The notes under the pieces were generated by a model that was given only the letters and a program-made list of their open reading frames with translations, ran no database searches and was not told the DNA's origin. A stretch of 64,000 nucleotides of DNA, from NCBI RefSeq assembly GCF_026342735.1, contig NZ_JAPEMM010000001.1, positions 5,456,001 to 5,520,000 of the forward strand, in the 5' to 3' direction. Shown one piece after another: positions 18,435 to 27,139 of this stretch; the stretch's first letter is position 1; every line of letters starts with the position of its first letter. Both the position numbers and the translations under genes were made by a program. This stretch comes from Streptomyces sp. NBC_00193. Lineage in GTDB: Bacteria > Actinomycetota > Actinomycetes > Streptomycetales > Streptomycetaceae.

Positions 18435-18890
18435 ATGACCGAAGTGACACGGGAGCGGGTCGAAGCGGCGTACCGCGCCCTCGGCTCCGGCGACCGGGCC
18501 AGGATCCTGGAGTACTACGCCGAGGACCTGCGCTGGCAGGTCCCCGGAAACCACCCGCTCGCCGGCTGGTACGAGAGCCTGGACGCCTTCCTGGAGCTGA
18601 TGGGCCAGACCCACAAGCTCACGGGCGGCACCTTCCGCATGGACATCGAAGCCGTCCTCGTCGGCGAGGACTGCAGTGCGGACGTCTGCCGCAACGTCGC
18701 CGTGCGCGGCGGCGCCGACGCGTCGAGCGGGTCCCCGTACGAGCGGATGGACTACCCGGTCTTCCACTTCATGCGCTGGCGCGACGGCCGGATCGTCGAG
18801 GGCCACGACGGCCTGTTCGGCGACAACGCCACTGCCTTCAGCCAGTTCTGGGCGCCCTTCGCGCCCGACGGAACCCGCAGGGACCAGTAG
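18435..18890 (+). CDS. NTF2/SnoaL-like protein (2 of 3 in tandem)
   Basis: A 151-aa NTF2-fold protein: RERVEAAYRALGSGDRARIL, then YYAEDLRWQVPGNHPLAG, followed by GWYESLDAFLELM and a C-terminal HFMRWRDGRIVEGHDGLF. This is the KsdI/LimA/SnoaL-like core with its typical WRDGRI turn. The start is ATG 18435 after AAGGAGAAG. The stop is 13 bp from the next gene. It probably acts on the same metabolite series as its neighbours; activity cannot be assigned from the visible acid and histidine residues alone. Confidence 0.83.
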   Translation: MTEVTRERVEAAYRALGSGDRARILEYYAEDLRWQVPGNHPLAGWYESLDAFLELMGQTHKLTGGTFRMDIEAVLVGEDCSADVCRNVAVRGGADASSGSPYERMDYPVFHFMRWRDGRIVEGHDGLFGDNATAFSQFWAPFAPDGTRRDQ

Positions 18891-18903
18891 GGGGTTGAGC
18901 GCC

Positions 18904-19275
18904 ATGGACGCGCGGCAGATCTTGCAGAAGTACTACGAGTACGCCAACGCCGGTGACTGGGACAGCTGGTGCGACCTGTTCGCAGAGGACCAGGTCATGG
19001 ACGAGCAGCTCGCCGGCCACATCGAGGGCCTGGAGACGCTGCGGTCGATGATGAAGGGCATGGGGACCATGTACCGGGTCTTCCGCAACGAGCCCGTGCA
19101 CTTCCTCGTCGACGGGGAGAAGGCCGCGGCCGTCTCCCACCTCACCGCGGTCACCCCCTCCGGGGAGGAGATCGAGGCCGAGGTCATGAACTTCTTCCGG
19201 ATCGTGGACGGAAAGATCGCCTACATGGCGAACTACCACGACACGGTTCCCTTCCAGGTGCTCGGCCAGGGCTGA
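18904..19275 (+). CDS. NTF2/SnoaL-like protein (3 of 3 in tandem)
   Basis: A 123-aa NTF2-fold protein: QILQKYYEYANAGDWDSWCD, LFAEDQVMDEQLAGHIEG, FFRIVDGKIAYMANYHDT. It is shorter than the two upstream paralogues and lacks their RWRDGR turn, having RIVDGK instead. It starts 13 bp after the previous stop and ends 11 bp before the GMC oxidoreductase, so it is certainly cotranscribed. Function unknown beyond a likely small-ligand pocket. Confidence 0.83.
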   Translation: MDARQILQKYYEYANAGDWDSWCDLFAEDQVMDEQLAGHIEGLETLRSMMKGMGTMYRVFRNEPVHFLVDGEKAAAVSHLTAVTPSGEEIEAEVMNFFRIVDGKIAYMANYHDTVPFQVLGQG

Positions 19276-19286
19276 GGGGGCGCGCG

Positions 19287-20891
19287 ATGGCCGTGGATGA
19301 GTACGACTACATCGTCGTGGGATCCGGCACCGCCGGCAGCGTCCTCGCGAACCGCCTCTCCGAGGACCCGGACGTCAGCGTCCTGGTCCTGGAGGCGGGA
19401 GCGGGCCGCATCCCTCCCGAGGTGGACGATCCGTCCTCCTGGTACAAGCTGCTCGGCGGGCCCGTCGACTGGGGTTACACCAGCGTCCCGCAGCCCGGCC
19501 TGGACGGCCGCCGCACGTACGAACCGCGCGGCAAGGCCCCCGGCGGCAGCAGCAACCTCTACATCATGATGCACATCCGGGGCCACGCCTCGGACTTCGA
19601 CAACTGGGCCTACCAGGGCGCGGCCGGCTGGGCGTACGAGGACGTACTGCCCTACTTCTCGCTGCTGGAGGGCCAGGAGGACGCCACCGCCGTCACCACC
19701 GGCACCCGCGGCCCGCAGCGGATCACCAACGCGGGCCTCCACGGCCCCAACCCGGTCTCCCGCGCCTTCATCGACGCCGCCGTGGAGCTGGGCCACGAGG
19801 AGATCGCCGACTTCAACACCGACGGGCCGCGGCGCGGACTGTTCGGCACCGGCTGGCACCACATCGACGTGGCCGACGGCCGCCGCCAGGGCGTCCTCGC
19901 CGCCTATCTGGAACCGGCCCTGGACCGCTCCAACCTGACCCTGCGCACCAGTGCGCAGAGCACCCGGCTGCTCTTCGACGGGGACACCTGCACGGGCGTG
20001 GAGTACGTCCAGCTCCAGGCCCCCGCGGAGATATCGGGCCGGACGGTTCGGGACGGGCACAGCACCGCGTCGGAGCCCGGGCTGCACACCGTACGGGCCC
20101 GCCGGGAGGTGATCGTGGCCGCCGGGGCGATCGAATCCCCGAAGCTGCTGCTGCTCTCCGGGATCGGGCACCCCGAGCAGCTGCGCGAGCACGGCATCGG
20201 GACGGTCGCGGAGCTGCCCGGGGTCGGCGAGAACTTCCACAACCACGTACTGACCGGGCTGATGGCCGAGGTCACCCAGGAACTGCCGCCGCCCGCGCAG
20301 AACCTTTCCGAGAGCGCGCTGTTCCTCTCCTCCCGGCCGGGACTGCCCGCGCCGGACCTGCAGATCGCCTTCGTGCACGTGCCGTTCGACGTGATCGTCG
20401 GCCAGGACCACCCGAACACCGTGTCCATCCTGCCCGGCGTCGTCCGTCCCGTCTCGCGGGGCTGGATCAAGCTGGCGAGCGCCGATCCGCTGGCCCACCC
20501 GCTGATCCACCCGAACTACCTGGGCGACCGCTGGGACCTGGAGCGGATGGTCCAGGGCGTCAGGACGGCCCGGGAGCTCTTCGCGACCTCCGCCTTCTCG
20601 CCCTGGTACAAGCAGGAGCTCCAGCCCGGACCGGGCTACGTGTCCGACGAGGACCTGCGCACCTTCGTGAAGCAGAAGTCGGAGAGCTATCACCACCAGG
20701 CCGGCTCCTGCCGCATGGGCATCGACGACCTCTCCGTCGTCGACCCCGAACTGCGGGTGCACGGCGTACGGAACCTGCGCGTCGTCGACGCGAGCGTGAT
20801 GCCCGCCGTCCCGTCGGGCAACTGCCACACCGCCATCGCGATGATCGCCGAGCGCGCGGCGGACTTCCTGAAGGGGGTGTCCCGTGCCTGA
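19287..20891 (+). CDS. GMC-family flavin oxidoreductase (choline dehydrogenase-like)
   Basis: A 534-aa alcohol or aldehyde oxidising flavoenzyme. The FAD-binding loop is DYIVVGSGTAGSVLANRL at the N-terminus. GMC signature 1 is GKAPGGSSNLYIMMHIRG and signature 2 is AAGAIESPKLLLLSGIG. Catalytic His pair candidates lie in SYHHQAGSCRMG and PSGNCHTAIAMIAE. There is no signal peptide, so it is cytoplasmic. ATG 19287 follows gaggggg; the 3' end overlaps the next DJ-1 gene by 8 bp. Upstream frame from 18969 is antiparallel noise over the NTF2 gene. The substrate is unknown; polyols or sugar alcohols fit the setting. Confidence 0.9.
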   Translation: MAVDEYDYIVVGSGTAGSVLANRLSEDPDVSVLVLEAGAGRIPPEVDDPSSWYKLLGGPVDWGYTSVPQPGLDGRRTYEPRGKAPGGSSNLYIMMHIRGHASDFDNWAYQGAAGWAYEDVLPYFSLLEGQEDATAVTTGTRGPQRITNAGLHGPNPVSRAFIDAAVELGHEEIADFNTDGPRRGLFGTGWHHIDVADGRRQGVLAAYLEPALDRSNLTLRTSAQSTRLLFDGDTCTGVEYVQLQAPAEISGRTVRDGHSTASEPGLHTVRARREVIVAAGAIESPKLLLLSGIGHPEQLREHGIGTVAELPGVGENFHNHVLTGLMAEVTQELPPPAQNLSESALFLSSRPGLPAPDLQIAFVHVPFDVIVGQDHPNTVSILPGVVRPVSRGWIKLASADPLAHPLIHPNYLGDRWDLERMVQGVRTARELFATSAFSPWYKQELQPGPGYVSDEDLRTFVKQKSESYHHQAGSCRMGIDDLSVVDPELRVHGVRNLRVVDASVMPAVPSGNCHTAIAMIAERAADFLKGVSRA

Positions 20892-21546
20892 TGTGGTCCT
20901 GCGCGAGGGTGCGCTGACCGGAACCCGGATCGCGGTCCTGGTCGAGAGCGACTTCTACGAGCCGGAGATCTTCTACTACGGCCACCGGTTCGCGGAGGAG
21001 GGCGCCGAGGTCGACTTCCTGACCCGGCTGTGGGGCAACGACTCCATCACCTTCTCCGGGCACGAGTACCGGGCGCCGTTCACCGCCGACAAGTCCCTGG
21101 AGGGGCTGAGCGACGAGGAACTGCGCCGGTACGCGGCGATCATCGTGCCCTCGGGCATGGTGGCCGACCGGCTGCGCTACACCGAGGACGTGGACGTGCT
21201 GGCCCCGGCGACGGAGCTGCTGCGCCGGGCCTTCGAGGAGCCGACCGTCCTCAAGGGGATCATCTGCCACGGCATGTGGCTGGCCGCCTCGATCCCGGAC
21301 AAGGTGCGCGGCCGCAAGGTCGTCTGCCACAACAACCTCATCGGCGACGTCCGGAACATGGGCGGCGAGTACGTGGACGAGGACGTGGTGGTCGACGGTG
21401 ACCTGGTCACCGGCCGCACCGGGGCCCACCACCACCTGTTCGCCCGCCGGATCATCGAGCTGATCGCCGCCGACCGCGGCGCACGGGGCGCTCGCGGAGC
21501 GGGGAGCGCGCCGGGGAGCGCGCAGGGCGCGCGGGGTACTGCCTGA
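20884..21546 (+). CDS. DJ-1/PfpI-family protein (second of three)
   Basis: A 220-aa protein close in length to PfpI/YhbO. The acidic residue near the start (ESDFYEPEIFYYGHRF), GAEVDFLTRLWG, and the elbow KGIICHGMWLAAS with nucleophilic Cys are all present. KVVCHNNLIGDVRNMGGEYV, then DLVTGRTGAHHHLF completes the family pattern. The last 30 residues are a Gly/Ala-rich tail. GTG 20884 lies within the GMC gene with GAAGGGGG upstream. The family member in the cyanobacterial icfG cluster (slr1854) has, as I recall, the same position ahead of the epimerase. Confidence 0.87.
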   Translation: MPDVVLREGALTGTRIAVLVESDFYEPEIFYYGHRFAEEGAEVDFLTRLWGNDSITFSGHEYRAPFTADKSLEGLSDEELRRYAAIIVPSGMVADRLRYTEDVDVLAPATELLRRAFEEPTVLKGIICHGMWLAASIPDKVRGRKVVCHNNLIGDVRNMGGEYVDEDVVVDGDLVTGRTGAHHHLFARRIIELIAADRGARGARGAGSAPGSAQGARGTA

Positions 21547-21980
21547 TGGCCCCGATGGTCTGGTCGCACGTGGGCCTGAACTGCGCGGACCAGAAGACCA
21601 CCGAGGACTTCTACACCCGGTACTTCGGCTTCACCCGGGCCCGGGTGGTCGACCTCGGAGACGCACAGATCATCTTCCTGCGCCAGGGGGACGTGTACCT
21701 GGAGCTCTTCGCGGCGGGCACCGAGCAGGCCGCCCCGGCCCTCCACGACGGGCCGGCGGCGCCGGGCCGGATGCGGCACCTGGCCTTCCAGACCGACAGC
21801 GTGGACGCCTTCCTGGCCACGCTCGGCGAAGCGGCCGAAGTGACCCTGGGACCACTGGACTTCGACGACTTCATCTGCGGGTGGCGGACCGTGTGGGTCC
21901 GCGATCCCGACGGGGTGATCGTCGAGGTCAGCCAGGGATTCGAGGACGAACACGGTCAACACGACAAGGACGGTGCATGA
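21546..21980 (+). CDS. VOC-family (glyoxalase-like) protein
   Basis: A 144-aa single VOC module pair: WSHVGLNCADQKTTEDFYTR begins the first beta-alpha-beta unit with a metal-ligand His, and GRMRHLAFQTDS plus WVRDPDGVIVEVSQ form the second, with His and Glu ligands. The arrangement matches glyoxalase I or dioxygenase-type proteins. Its ATG overlaps the DJ-1 stop by one base (TGATG), and the AGE epimerase begins 2 bp after its stop, so all three are coupled. A role in methylglyoxal or aldehyde removal fits the DJ-1 neighbours. Confidence 0.86.
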   Translation: MAPMVWSHVGLNCADQKTTEDFYTRYFGFTRARVVDLGDAQIIFLRQGDVYLELFAAGTEQAAPALHDGPAAPGRMRHLAFQTDSVDAFLATLGEAAEVTLGPLDFDDFICGWRTVWVRDPDGVIVEVSQGFEDEHGQHDKDGA

Positions 21981-21981
21981 C

Positions 21982-23802
21982 ATGGCGGACGCCGTGAGCT
22001 TCTCCTTCTCCGACACGATCGCCGGCTACGTCAGCCGCTTCGACTCCGGGTCCCGGCTGCTGCGGCTGAAGACCTCGGACGGCCGCGAGTTCGACGTCTC
22101 CCTGGCCGGGGACCCCAGCGCCGAGCTGGTCCGCAACCTGGACGAGCCGTACATCGACGCCTCCGGGCACATCGACGAGATGCTCTCGCCGGGACGGTTC
22201 CTCTACGTCTACGGGGTCCACTACCCCGAGCAGGGCGGCCGCTTCGAGGCCAAGCGCCTGGTGTTCCTGGGCCGCGGGGCCGAGGACTACCGCTTCGAGG
22301 AGCCCAGCTGGTGGATCAAGCAGATCGAGTCGCTGGCCGACTTCTACAAGCGGGCGCAGTTCGGCGACGGGCCGGTGGACTTCACCGAGTACCGCACGGA
22401 GATCCGGCTCGGCGGTGACAAGACCGCCAGCCACGTCCAGGAGACCGACACGATCTCCCGCCTGGTCTACGGCATGGCCTCGGCCTACCTGCTGACCGGC
22501 AAGGACGACTACCTGGAGGTCGCCGAGCGCGGCACCGAGTACCTGCGCAAGCACATGCGCGTCGTGGACAGCGAGGAGGACGTGGTCTTCTGGTACCACG
22601 GCATCAGCGTCGACGGGGACAGCGAACGCAAGCTGTTCACCTCGGAGTTCTCCGACGACTACGACGCGATCCCGATGTACGAGCAGATCTACGCGCTGGC
22701 CGGCCCGATCCAGACCTACCGGGTCACCGGCGACATCCGGATCAAGAACGACGCGGACGCCACCATCCGGCTGTTCGACAAGTTCTTCAAGGACCCGGAG
22801 CAGGGCGGCTACTACTCGCACATCGACCCGATCCTCTTCAGCGCCGACCACGAGTCCCTCGGGGAGAACGCGGAGCGCAAGAACTGGAACTCGGTCGGCG
22901 ACCACGCCCCCGCGTACCTGATCAACCTGTACCTCGCGACCGGGGAGCAGCGCTACGCGGACTTCCTCGAGTACACCTTCGACACGATCGCGGACAAGTT
23001 CCCGGACTACAAGAACAGCCCCTTCGTGCAGGAGCGCTTCTTCCGCGACTGGTCCCACGACACCGCGCACAGCTGGCAGCAGAACCGCGCGGTCGTCGGC
23101 CACAACCTCAAGATCGCCTGGAACCTGATGCGGATGAACTCGCTGAAGGCCAAGCCGGCCTACGAGGAGCTCGCCCGCAAGATCGGCGAGATCATGCCGG
23201 CCGTCGGCAGCGACGTGCAGCGCGGCGGCTGGTACGACGTGGTCGAGCGCGTCAAGTCGGGCGACGAGGAGACGTATCGTTTCGCCTGGCACGACCGCAA
23301 GGCCTGGTGGCAGCAGGAGCAGGCGATCCTCGCCTACCTCATCCTCAACGGCACCGTCGGCGGTGACGGCTTCCTGCGCGAGGCCCGCCAGGCGGAGGCC
23401 TTCTACAACACCTTCTTCCTCGACCACGACGAGGGAGCCGTCTACTTCAACGTCCTGGCGAGCGGGACCCCGTACCTGCTCGGGACCGAGCGGCTCAAGG
23501 GCAGCCACTCGATGTCCATGTACCACTCGGCGGAGCTCTGCTACCTGTCCGCCGTCTACAACAACCTGCTCATCAACGGCCGGGAGATGGACTTCCACTT
23601 CCAGCCCGACCCGACGAACCTGCCCGAACGCGTGCTGCGCGTCTCGCCCGACCTGCTCCCCGCCGGCTCGGTGCGGATCGCGTCCGTCGAGATCGACGAG
23701 AAGCCGTACACGGACTTCGACGCCGACGGACTCACCGTCCGGCTGCCCGACGTCCAGGGCCGGGTCAAGGTCAAGGTCCGGCTGCGCCCGACCGCCCAGT
23801 AG
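21982..23802 (+). CDS. AGE-family epimerase/isomerase with extra N-terminal domain
   Basis: A 606-aa protein, longer than the usual 400-aa N-acylglucosamine 2-epimerase. The first 105 residues are a beta-rich domain (IAGYVSRFDSGSRLLRLKTS, GRFLYVYGVHYPEQGG). The (alpha/alpha)6 barrel follows: GKDDYLEVAERGTEYL, HSWQQNRAVVGHNLKIAWNL and SMSMYHSAELCYLSA contain the histidines expected in the AGE active site. A final 50-residue beta domain closes it. ATG 21982 is preferred (AAGGACGG 9 bp before) over GTG 21973. The substrate is probably a free sugar; N-acetylglucosamine specificity is not assured. It corresponds to slr1855 in the Synechocystis icfG cluster, from memory. Confidence 0.88.
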   Translation: MADAVSFSFSDTIAGYVSRFDSGSRLLRLKTSDGREFDVSLAGDPSAELVRNLDEPYIDASGHIDEMLSPGRFLYVYGVHYPEQGGRFEAKRLVFLGRGAEDYRFEEPSWWIKQIESLADFYKRAQFGDGPVDFTEYRTEIRLGGDKTASHVQETDTISRLVYGMASAYLLTGKDDYLEVAERGTEYLRKHMRVVDSEEDVVFWYHGISVDGDSERKLFTSEFSDDYDAIPMYEQIYALAGPIQTYRVTGDIRIKNDADATIRLFDKFFKDPEQGGYYSHIDPILFSADHESLGENAERKNWNSVGDHAPAYLINLYLATGEQRYADFLEYTFDTIADKFPDYKNSPFVQERFFRDWSHDTAHSWQQNRAVVGHNLKIAWNLMRMNSLKAKPAYEELARKIGEIMPAVGSDVQRGGWYDVVERVKSGDEETYRFAWHDRKAWWQQEQAILAYLILNGTVGGDGFLREARQAEAFYNTFFLDHDEGAVYFNVLASGTPYLLGTERLKGSHSMSMYHSAELCYLSAVYNNLLINGREMDFHFQPDPTNLPERVLRVSPDLLPAGSVRIASVEIDEKPYTDFDADGLTVRLPDVQGRVKVKVRLRPTAQ

Positions 23803-23838
23803 CGCTCAACGGGGGCGCCCCACTCAGAGGGGAAAGCA

Positions 23839-24201
23839 ATGACCCTGAACGTGAAGGAACGCCGCAACAAGGCGGGCACCGTACTCGTCGCCACCGGCGA
23901 GATCAACAGTGAGACCTCCGGATCGCTGCTGCAGACGCTGCTGCCGCTGGTCCGCGAGGGCAGGCCGCTGCGCATCGACCTGACGGCCGTCACCTACGTC
24001 TCCAGCGCCGGGCTGCGCACCCTGCTCGTCGTCTACCGCGAGGCCCAGCACGCCGGGGTCGCCGTCACCCTCTACGGGGTGAGCGAGGAAGTCCGGTTCG
24101 TCATGTCGGCCACCGGCTTCCTCGACTTCTTCTCCACCGGCGAGGCCGAGGCGGCCGCCGCCAAGGCCGCCGCCAAGACGGCCGCGAAGGCCGCGCGATG
24201 A
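23839..24201 (+). CDS. STAS-domain anti-sigma-factor antagonist (first of two)
   Basis: A 120-aa STAS protein: VLVATGEINSETSGSLLQTL, then IDLTAVTYVSSAGLRTLLVV. The switch serine lies in YVSSAGLRTL (about residue 54-55), the site phosphorylated by RsbW-type kinases. The C-terminal tail is an Ala/Lys-rich repeat (AAAKAAAKTAAKAA). ATG 23839 has AGAGGGGAAA upstream, and the stop overlaps glgX by 4 bp (ATGA). It is one of two STAS proteins in the partner-switching module, and its coupling to glgX ties it to glycogen metabolism. Confidence 0.9.
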   Translation: MTLNVKERRNKAGTVLVATGEINSETSGSLLQTLLPLVREGRPLRIDLTAVTYVSSAGLRTLLVVYREAQHAGVAVTLYGVSEEVRFVMSATGFLDFFSTGEAEAAAAKAAAKTAAKAAR

Positions 24202-26333
24202 GCGAGCCGGCGTCCGAACAGGTGCTGCGCGTCGACGCGTACCCGACCCACGAGGTGGGCGGGTACCGCGTCCGCGCCGGCAAACCGTTCCCCTTCGGGG
24301 CCAACGTGGTCCCCGGCGGGGTCAGCTTCTCCGTCTTCTCCGACCAGGCCACCTCCATGACCCTGGTCATCTACCAGCGCGGAGAGCCCGAGCCGATGGC
24401 CGAGCTGGAGTTCCCCCAGGAATTCCGCACCGGCAGCGTCTTCGCCATGACGGTCTTCGGCCTCGACCACGAGAACATCGAGTACGGCTACCGGGCCGAC
24501 GGACCCTACGACCCCGTCACCGGCCACCGCTTCGACGCCCGCCAGGTGCTCTCCGACCCGTACGCCCGGCTGATCGCCGGCCGCGACGTGTGGGGCGTGG
24601 AGCCGGACCGCAGCCGCGGCTACCAGTACCGCTCCCGCGTCTGCCTCCAGGACTTCGACTGGGGCGACGACACCCCGCTGGGCATCCCCGCCGAGGACCT
24701 CGTCGTGTACGAGACCCACGTGCGCGGCTTCACCCGGCACCCCTCCTCGCAGGTCACCGCCCCCGGCACCTTCGCGGGGCTGCGGGAGAAGATCCCGTAC
24801 CTGAAGGAGCTCGGGATCAACTGCATCGAGCTGCTGCCGGTGTTCGAGTTCGACGAGAGCGACAACCCGCGCACCAACCCGGAGACGGGCGAGCAGCTCT
24901 TCGACTACTGGGGCTACAACACCGTCTCCTTCTTCGCCCCCAAGGCCGGCTACGCGGCCACCGGACGGTACGGCATGCAGGGCGACGAGTTCCGCACCCT
25001 GATCAAGGACCTGCACGCGGCCGGCATCGAGGTCATCCTCGACGTCGTCTTCAACCACACGGCCGAGGGCAACGAGCAGGGCCCCACCATCTCCTTCAAG
25101 GGGCTCGACAACGCCACGTACTACATGCTCACGCCCGAGGGGTACTACTTCAACTTCAGCGGCACCGGCAACACCGTCAACTGCAACCACCCCGTCGTGC
25201 GCAACTTCGTCCTCGACTGCCTGCGCCACTGGGTCGCGGACTACCACATCGACGGTTTCCGCTTCGACCTCGCGGCCATCCTCGGCCGCTCCCCGGACGG
25301 CACCCCGCTGCCCAACCCGCCGCTGCTGGAACTGCTCGCCTACGACCCGGTGCTGCGGCACACCAAGCTCATCGCCGAGGCCTGGGACGCCGGCGGCCTC
25401 TACGAGGTCGGCAACTTCCCGGCGTACGGCCGCTGGGCGGAGTGGAACGGCAAGTACCGCGACACCGTGCGCAGCTTCCTCAAGGGCGACCCCGGGATCA
25501 CCGGGGAACTCGCCACCCGCATCGCCGGCTCGCCCGACCTCTACTCCAGCCGCGGGACCTCGGCATCGGTCAACTTCCTGACCGCGCACGACGGTTTCAG
25601 CCTGGCCGACCTGGTCTCGTACAACGACAAGCACAACGAGGCCAACGGCGAGGGCAACAACGACGGCGGCAACGACAACGCGAGCTGGAACTGCGGGGCC
25701 GAGGGACCGACCGACGATCCCGAGGTCAACGCGCTGCGGCTGCGCCAGATGAAGAACGCCCTGGCCATCCTCTTCACCAGCCAGGGCATCCCGATGCTGC
25801 TGTCCGGCGACGAGGTGGCGCGCACCCAGCAGGGCAACAACAACACGTACTGCCAGGACAACGAACTGTCCTGGTTCGACTGGACCCAGGTCGACGAGAA
25901 CTCCGAACTGCTCAGGTTCACCCGGGAGATGATCGCCTTCCGCAAGCGCCACCGCGAGCTGCGCTCCACCTCGCACCCCACCGGACAGCTCCGGGACACC
26001 CTCGGGCTGCCCGACATCAGCTGGCACGGGGAGCGGGCCTGGCAGCCCGACTGGTCGGCGGAGAGCCGGCTGCTGGCGGTCGCCCGCTGCGGCACCGGTG
26101 ACGACGACGTGGTCTACGCGGCCATGAACTCCCACTGGGAAGCGCACGACCTGGAACTGCCCGCCCTTCCGGGCGGCCGCAGCTGGCACCTCTTCGCGGA
26201 CACCGGCGCCGAGGCCCCGTACGACATCCGCACCCCCGGCGCCGAACTCGAACTGGAGAACGCCGGGAAGTACCTGATCGGTCCGCGCTCGGTCGTGATC
26301 CTGGTCGGCCGCACGCCCGACGCCGAGCTCTAG
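24198..26333 (+). CDS. glgX: Glycogen debranching enzyme GlgX (isoamylase type)
   Basis: GlgX cleaves alpha-1,6 branches of glycogen after phosphorylase trimming. The 711-aa protein has a CBM48-like N-terminal domain (FPFGANVVPGGVSFSVFSDQ), then the GH13 barrel. Catalytic residues: nucleophile in DGFRFDLAAILG (about 357), acid/base Glu in LIAEAWDAGGLYE (about 394), and His-Asp of FLTAHDGFSL (about 464), followed by the isoamylase loop HNEANGEGNNDGGND. The length is normal. ATG 24198 overlaps the STAS gene by 4 bp. A glgX inside a partner-switching operon is unusual and mirrors slr1857 of the icfG cluster (from memory). Confidence 0.95.
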   Translation: MSEPASEQVLRVDAYPTHEVGGYRVRAGKPFPFGANVVPGGVSFSVFSDQATSMTLVIYQRGEPEPMAELEFPQEFRTGSVFAMTVFGLDHENIEYGYRADGPYDPVTGHRFDARQVLSDPYARLIAGRDVWGVEPDRSRGYQYRSRVCLQDFDWGDDTPLGIPAEDLVVYETHVRGFTRHPSSQVTAPGTFAGLREKIPYLKELGINCIELLPVFEFDESDNPRTNPETGEQLFDYWGYNTVSFFAPKAGYAATGRYGMQGDEFRTLIKDLHAAGIEVILDVVFNHTAEGNEQGPTISFKGLDNATYYMLTPEGYYFNFSGTGNTVNCNHPVVRNFVLDCLRHWVADYHIDGFRFDLAAILGRSPDGTPLPNPPLLELLAYDPVLRHTKLIAEAWDAGGLYEVGNFPAYGRWAEWNGKYRDTVRSFLKGDPGITGELATRIAGSPDLYSSRGTSASVNFLTAHDGFSLADLVSYNDKHNEANGEGNNDGGNDNASWNCGAEGPTDDPEVNALRLRQMKNALAILFTSQGIPMLLSGDEVARTQQGNNNTYCQDNELSWFDWTQVDENSELLRFTREMIAFRKRHRELRSTSHPTGQLRDTLGLPDISWHGERAWQPDWSAESRLLAVARCGTGDDDVVYAAMNSHWEAHDLELPALPGGRSWHLFADTGAEAPYDIRTPGAELELENAGKYLIGPRSVVILVGRTPDAEL

Positions 26334-26357
26334 CCCCCGTACCGAAGGAGACCTGAC

Positions 26358-26669
26358 ATGCCGCTTTCCGTGTCCCTGAGCGTCGAGGGCGACACCACCG
26401 TGATCGAGCTGGAGGGCGAACTGGACGCCAAGACCGCGCCGGACTTCCACCAGACCATCGAGAAGGCAGCCGGCCACGGCACCAGCACCGTCGAGATCCG
26501 CATGGCCGGCGTCGGCTACATGGCCAGCGCCGGACTGCGCTCCCTGGTCTTCGCCCAGCAGAAGGTGGGGGAGCACGTCACCATCAAGGTGGTCGGCGCC
26601 ATCGAGCCCGTGTCCCGGACCATCCGGACGGCCGGACTCGACCGCAGCATCGTGCTCTCCGACGACTGA
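26358..26669 (+). CDS. STAS-domain anti-sigma-factor antagonist (second of two)
   Basis: A 103-aa STAS protein: LSVEGDTTVIELEGELDAKT, then AGVGYMASAGLRSLVFAQQK. The predicted switch Ser is in MASAGLRSL (about residue 57). AAGGAGACC precedes ATG 26358. The RsbW-like kinase starts 5 bp after its stop, the standard RsbV-RsbW order. It is clearly distinct from the STAS protein at 23839, so the kinase may be governed by two antagonists. Confidence 0.9.
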   Translation: MPLSVSLSVEGDTTVIELEGELDAKTAPDFHQTIEKAAGHGTSTVEIRMAGVGYMASAGLRSLVFAQQKVGEHVTIKVVGAIEPVSRTIRTAGLDRSIVLSDD

Positions 26670-26674
26670 GTCCG

Positions 26675-27139
26675 ATGGACGAGGCCGTCAAGACGGCGAG
26701 GATGTCCGCCGAGCTGGAAGTGCCCGCCACCCTGGGGGCACTGGGCGACATCGCCGCGCTGGTCCTGCGGCTGGCCGGGAGCGCGGGACTGGGCAAGGGC
26801 GCCTCGTACCGGATCCGGCTGGCGGTGGACGAGCTGGCCACCAACATCGTGATGCACGGGTACCGGGGCGGCGACGGACGGATCACCGTCCGGGGCCGCT
26901 CCGGGCCGGGCCGGGTGCGGATCTCCATCGAGGACCGTGCCCCGGCCTTCGACCCCGTCCAGGGGCGACTGCCGCCCGAGCCGCACACCGCTCCCGAGCG
27001 GCGGCGGATCGGCGGACTCGGCATCCACCTCGCACTGACCAGCGTGGACGAGTTCGACTACGTACGCAGGGACGGCCGCAACATCAGCACGCTGACTGTG
27101 ATGGCTGAGGGGACGGACCCATGCCCTCCACGACCGTGA
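26675..27139 (+). CDS. RsbW-type serine kinase/anti-sigma factor (HATPase_c_2)
   Basis: A 154-aa GHKL protein. The N-box is DELATNIVMHG (about residues 52-62). The G1-box is EDRAPAFDP and the G2-box GGLGIHLALTSVDEF. Such kinases phosphorylate STAS antagonists and may sequester a sigma factor. No sigma gene lies next to it, so the target may be encoded elsewhere or be an enzyme. The RBS is weak; translation may depend on the upstream STAS gene. It overlaps the phosphatase gene by 19 bp. The equivalent in Synechocystis is slr1861. Confidence 0.88.
   Translation: MDEAVKTARMSAELEVPATLGALGDIAALVLRLAGSAGLGKGASYRIRLAVDELATNIVMHGYRGGDGRITVRGRSGPGRVRISIEDRAPAFDPVQGRLPPEPHTAPERRRIGGLGIHLALTSVDEFDYVRRDGRNISTLTVMAEGTDPCPPRP

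Noticed and set aside
24198-26333. TreX or glycogen-branching enzyme instead of GlgX
   Set aside because: The isoamylase-type loop (HNEANGEGNNDGG) and glgX-like length fit GlgX. No branching-enzyme pattern is seen, but substrate chain length was not determined.
24072-26576. Long open frame opposite glgX
   Set aside because: It is the antisense shadow of a gene with clear catalytic motifs. It is rich in Gly, Val, Arg and Asp in the pattern made by GC-rich codon bias and has no family motif. The same applies to 32558-35272, 403-2757 and other long antisense frames.
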